Below, piece by piece: positions 59,694 to 63,167 of a stretch of DNA of 63,167 nucleotides. A program made the position numbers and the translations under genes. The stretch is from Candidatus Woesearchaeota archaeon. Its GTDB lineage: Archaea > Nanobdellota > Nanobdellia > Woesearchaeales > JAFCFN01. The stretch is taken from contig JAFCFN010000004.1 in the NCBI GenBank assembly GCA_017608625.1, positions 1 to 63,167 on the forward strand, given 5' to 3'. Each line of letters opens with the position of its first letter. The stretch's first letter is position 1. The notes under the pieces were generated by a model, which was not told the DNA's origin, ran no database searches, and saw nothing but the letters and a program-made list of their open reading frames with translations.

Positions 59694-62600
59694 TTAAGAG
59701 ATTATTGGTTGTTTGAAAGTGTTGTCATTAGCACAATAATATCCATTAATACATGGTTGTGATGAATCACATACATCTCCATATTTTGTTGCTTGATAGC
59801 AATATTGTTGTGTTATTGTCCATTGTGGAACACATGCATTTGCTATATTGCTAGGAACTGCTATTTCTCCTGTCCAGCAATTTGCACAGTTTTCTTTTGC
59901 TGGTGCAAATACATTTATTGTTGGCAAATCACTATTCCCAGGTGTGCTATGACATGTATAATTATTTATTGCATTACCCCAACAGTATGTTGTACAATCA
60001 GCTTTTGCTGTGCATGGGCATCCATCAGCAGGGTTTATCAAAGCATTTGTGTCATCACAATCTGATAAAGTTGTTGATCCAGTGCATGCACTTAAATCAG
60101 TTCCTTGTGCTCCAAAACCATCTCCATCAGCATCACTACATTCTGGAGGTGCTGCTCCTACAGTACAAACATGTTTTCCTAAACCATTGTTGTAATGGTC
60201 TGCTATTTCTTCTGGTGTTAAGGCTCTGTTGTAGATTGCTACTTCGTCGATGAGGCCGTTGAAATATTTACCATCATAAGGCACACTCCCTCCAAAATAC
60301 CAATTTCCATTAGTTCCTTGATCACCCACCTCCCAAATTTCTCTATCACCAGAATTGTCCACACCGTTTACATAAAGATAAATTTGTCCATTTGGTACTT
60401 GTCTTACTACAATATGATACCACTCTCCTCCTGTCCAAGAAGTTCTTTTTGAATAAACACTTCTCCACTTCCACCAATAAACCCTTAATTTTCCTGTATC
60501 TGCTTGTAACATCCCCATAGGATTTATACCTCCTTCACCGGGATTCCCCCCTTCACCAACTAATAATTGATTTTCACTTGCAGAGGAATCAAAGGTATTT
60601 TGAAGTTTAAACCAATATTCGACTGTAAAACCATCGGCTATCGCATTTGATATTGGCGTGGCTTGTATTCTCACATAATCATCACTTCCATCAAAACTCA
60701 AAGCACTTCCAACCTTTCCTGTTGTCCATGTTGCACCATAAATTGTTCCATTATTAACTCCTAATACATCTGAAGCTATGTTTCCAGAACCTTCATCAAA
60801 CTGCCATACTGAAACAGCACCTTCTGGGCATACAACAGCAGCGGTAGTTTCTTCACTTCCAATTGAAATTGTTGGTTCTGGGGAGGCATATTTTCTAATA
60901 ACTAAATTATCAAAATAGTAACCATTAGTGTCATAACCCCATTTTACACCAATTCTTATATCCATATCAGTTGGATTATCAATCGCATGCCAACTCGTAT
61001 CTTCCAATACATTCCCGCTTAAGTCAGATATTACGATTTTTGCTTGACCGTTTGCTAAGAATGCTTCTATTTTGCGATTTAAATCAGAAGTTAAGTATTT
61101 CTCAGATGTAGTCCATACATCGTTGTTATAATCCCACCAATAAAGTGTCCCACCAGACCTAACATAAATTTCTCGCCAACGACTACTCCAGCTAGTTCCT
61201 CTAACTCCAACATTAAAATTTCCTGCTCCATTCAAGGTTGTAAATCTAGGATTGTATTGCGTGTTAGGAGAACCATCAGAACCTAAATAATCTATTGAAA
61301 AATACATTCCAACGTCAGTTGCATTAAATGGCTCACTTAAATGAAGATAAGCTGCATCTCTATTCCCTGTGCTATCTCCAACTATATTCACATGCAATTT
61401 GCCATCAACAATTTCTATCGTGCTATAAGATGATTTTGCATACCCTAATATCTTGTTATTATACCCATTAACTTGTGTTGAAAAATCATTCCAGTCATAC
61501 ATGGTTGCTGATTTATTGCTTGCACTCGCCGCATTTGGATTACCATAATACATATAAATGCTAGCTGTTGATCCTGCAGGGATATTTGGAACTTTTACCC
61601 ACGCAACAGATGGGCAGCTTTCTAGCCAATAAGACAATTGATTCCCATTCTGATCGCTAAATCTTAGATCAGAACAATCAGAATTCATCTTTCCTTCTGA
61701 TATTAATGCAGATCCATCAAATTCAACTTTTATTTGATAATCTGTTAAAGCATTTGAGTTTTCTGTGTTATCTATTGTTATTTCTCTTTTATATGCCCAC
61801 TGAGATAAAGATAACTCTTCAGGTTTTGTTTCATTATAATGCTGTTGAATTTCTTCTGGAGTTAGTGCTCTGTTATATATTTTTACTTCATCTATGAGGC
61901 CGTTGAAATATTGACCACTGTACTTACATCCTGATGCAACATCATTTGCACCTCCTATAAATATGCTACAGAAATTATTGGCAGCCATATCCACACCAAC
62001 ATATTTACTATCGCCTAATACACCATTCATATAAATACGAAGATAATTACCATCATATGTATAGGCAACATGATACCAATTATTTTCTGAATATGAAGTT
62101 GGAGAATCTATATAGTACCAGTTATCATCTGTTCCCTTAAACTGTCCACGGAAAAAATTACCCGCAGAAGATTTTAATAACTGATATCTTCCATTTTTTC
62201 CAGCAATCCATCTTTGTCCAGTATTAGAATCAGGTTTCACCCACGCCTCAATCGTAATCGCATCAGTAATATCCAAACTTGCTGAATCTGAGATAATCAC
62301 ATAATCATCCACCCCATCAAAACTCAAAGCCCTACCTCCTCCTGCAATAGGAGAATCAACACAAATTGCTCCATTAATAGTTCCATCATTTCCATAAGTT
62401 GATGAATCAGTTGCAGTACAATCATTAAATGTATAGTTTGCAACTAAAGGTTCAGGTTCAGGAGCAGCAGGAGTACAATATTGCTTTGAATTTAGGCCAT
62501 TAATATAATGTTGATTAATTTCATCAGCAGTTAGAGCTCTATCATAAATTGCTACTTCATCTATGAGGCCGTTGAAAGTAGCTCCAGGACCACCTTGCCA

Positions 62601-63167
62601 TCTTGAACCAATAAACACATTAGAGCTTGAGCCTCTTATTGCTCCACTGGTAGTTTTTTCTGACTTAAGGACACCATCAACATATAACTTAATCGAGGTA
62701 CCATCATATGTTCCAGCTATATGATACCATCTGCCTGCTGATATCTTTATATAATCAGTTGATATTAAAGCATCATACTCATTTACTATGCGAAAAGCTA
62801 CACCTTCCAATCCATCATCTAGCCTTAATTCATAATCCCCATTACCTGCCTCTCCTACATTATGTTTAATTAAAATGCCTGCATCTTTAAATGTATTTGA
62901 ATCCCATTTTATCCAAGCTTCAACTGTTATCTTTTGAGTAATATTCAAACTGTCAGAATAATTTATTTTAACATAATCATCCACACCATCGAAACTAAAT
63001 GCCTGCCCAACCTTTCCTTCTACAAATGTAGCTCCATTAATACTTCCATCATTATTACCATAAGCATCACTTGCATCACCATCAGCTTTCCAATAGCTTA
63101 CCAAACCTTCACTATGGCTCTCGCCACATGTTGGAACATCAGCAGCATGAGCTGCTATTTCTTCTGG
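59694..63167 (-). CDS. Large multi-LamG/DUF2341 surface protein, N-terminus outside window
   Basis: The frame is open to the right edge: before the TTG at 63104 it reads PEEIAAHAADVPTCGESHSEG, the tail of another LamG domain, so the protein is longer than 1157 residues. Three LamG/concanavalin-like domains are seen, each beginning near VSYWKADGDASDAYGNNDG-type sequence and ending with FNGLIDEVAIYDRALTADEI-type sequence. A DUF2341 domain lies between the second and third (WAYKREITIDNTENSNALTDYQIKVEF). A MopE-like CSDADGDGFG...DCDDTNALINPADG segment and Cys-rich blocks close the protein. LamG domains bind glycans or proteins. No membrane anchor is seen at the C-terminus. Confidence 0.85.
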   Translation of the reverse strand, partial: PEEIAAHAADVPTCGESHSEGLVSYWKADGDASDAYGNNDGSINGATFVEGKVGQAFSFDGVDDYVKINYSDSLNITQKITVEAWIKWDSNTFKDAGILIKHNVGEAGNGDYELRLDDGLEGVAFRIVNEYDALISTDYIKISAGRWYHIAGTYDGTSIKLYVDGVLKSEKTTSGAIRGSSSNVFIGSRWQGGPGATFNGLIDEVAIYDRALTADEINQHYINGLNSKQYCTPAAPEPEPLVANYTFNDCTATDSSTYGNDGTINGAICVDSPIAGGGRALSFDGVDDYVIISDSASLDITDAITIEAWVKPDSNTGQRWIAGKNGRYQLLKSSAGNFFRGQFKGTDDNWYYIDSPTSYSENNWYHVAYTYDGNYLRIYMNGVLGDSKYVGVDMAANNFCSIFIGGANDVASGCKYSGQYFNGLIDEVKIYNRALTPEEIQQHYNETKPEELSLSQWAYKREITIDNTENSNALTDYQIKVEFDGSALISEGKMNSDCSDLRFSDQNGNQLSYWLESCPSVAWVKVPNIPAGSTASIYMYYGNPNAASASNKSATMYDWNDFSTQVNGYNNKILGYAKSSYSTIEIVDGKLHVNIVGDSTGNRDAAYLHLSEPFNATDVGMYFSIDYLGSDGSPNTQYNPRFTTLNGAGNFNVGVRGTSWSSRWREIYVRSGGTLYWWDYNNDVWTTSEKYLTSDLNRKIEAFLANGQAKIVISDLSGNVLEDTSWHAIDNPTDMDIRIGVKWGYDTNGYYFDNLVIRKYASPEPTISIGSEETTAAVVCPEGAVSVWQFDEGSGNIASDVLGVNNGTIYGATWTTGKVGSALSFDGSDDYVRIQATPISNAIADGFTVEYWFKLQNTFDSSASENQLLVGEGGNPGEGGINPMGMLQADTGKLRVYWWKWRSVYSKRTSWTGGEWYHIVVRQVPNGQIYLYVNGVDNSGDREIWEVGDQGTNGNWYFGGSVPYDGKYFNGLIDEVAIYNRALTPEEIADHYNNGLGKHVCTVGAAPPECSDADGDGFGAQGTDLSACTGSTTLSDCDDTNALINPADGCPCTAKADCTTYCWGNAINNYTCHSTPGNSDLPTINVFAPAKENCANCWTGEIAVPSNIANACVPQWTITQQYCYQATKYGDVCDSSQPCINGYYCANDNTFKQPIIS

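Noticed and set aside
59694-63167. Repeated short DNA blocks near 60250, 61890 and 62565 that look like a CRISPR array at first sight
   Set aside because: They encode the same FNGLIDEV end of LamG domains, are hundreds of bases apart and lie within one open frame.

Overview
The window is 63 kb of a very AT-rich archaeal genome. Thermosome, Spt5/NusG, SecE, uL11, DtdA, Elp3, the Rpp21 subunit of RNase P, an ATP-dependent DNA ligase, intron-bearing tRNAs and TTTAAATA-type TATA boxes with near-leaderless genes all point to Archaea. Small split or truncated genes (Hel308 without its first RecA domain, an NFACT protein without NFACT-R, a Dph2 stump), very large Asn-rich surface proteins and several bacterial-looking genes suggest a DPANN archaeon of the Woesearchaeota/Pacearchaeota kind. 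That placement is inferred from gene content, not from a tree.

Layout. 0-8.4 kb: a glycan locus with a PHP-domain protein (cut by the window edge), a GT2 transferase, a DUF2304 membrane protein, three GT9 transferases, one GT4 transferase, a methyltransferase and a flippase. It could supply the glycans for the sequon-rich surface proteins further along. 8.4-9.6 kb: 5S rRNA sharing a palindromic TATA box with the flippase operon, then a HEPN/nucleotidyltransferase pair behind four palindromes. 9.6-28.7 kb: mostly housekeeping genes (NFACT-N, AK6-type kinase, thermosome, CMP kinase, FKBP, ftsZ-secE-spt5-rpl11, dtdA, Ca2+ ATPase and Ca2+ exchanger, elp3, an NSUN methyltransferase, RNase P component 4, broken dph2).

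28.7-38.8 kb, the most unusual part: a compact minus-strand operon of (i) a 98-residue protein matching the C-terminal domain of the nucleotidyltransferase at 9.0-9.6 kb, (ii) a 2966-residue surface protein with one membrane span and about 500 residues of cytoplasmic coiled coil, and (iii) a MinD/ParA-type ATPase. The promoter has two copies of a palindrome flanking the TATA box. The HEPN promoter has the same layout with a different palindrome. I read the shared domain as a candidate autoregulatory DNA-binding domain and the operon as a candidate envelope-to-cytoplasm positioning system. Both readings are inference.

39.8-44.8 kb: tRNA-Asn with two introns, tRNA-Ile with three, two cadherin/Ig-like surface proteins, the C-terminal part of Hel308, DUF4416 and tRNA-Arg. 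44.8-53.8 kb: a SLOG-like protein, FKBP, an L,D-transpeptidase/CapA fusion, FecR plus CHASE2-cyclase, an O-methyltransferase, DNA ligase and a nitroreductase. 53.8 kb to the end: a minus-strand operon of secreted proteins (LamG/DUF2341, MopE-type, beta-helix/FN3 and a small lipoprotein) that runs off the window.
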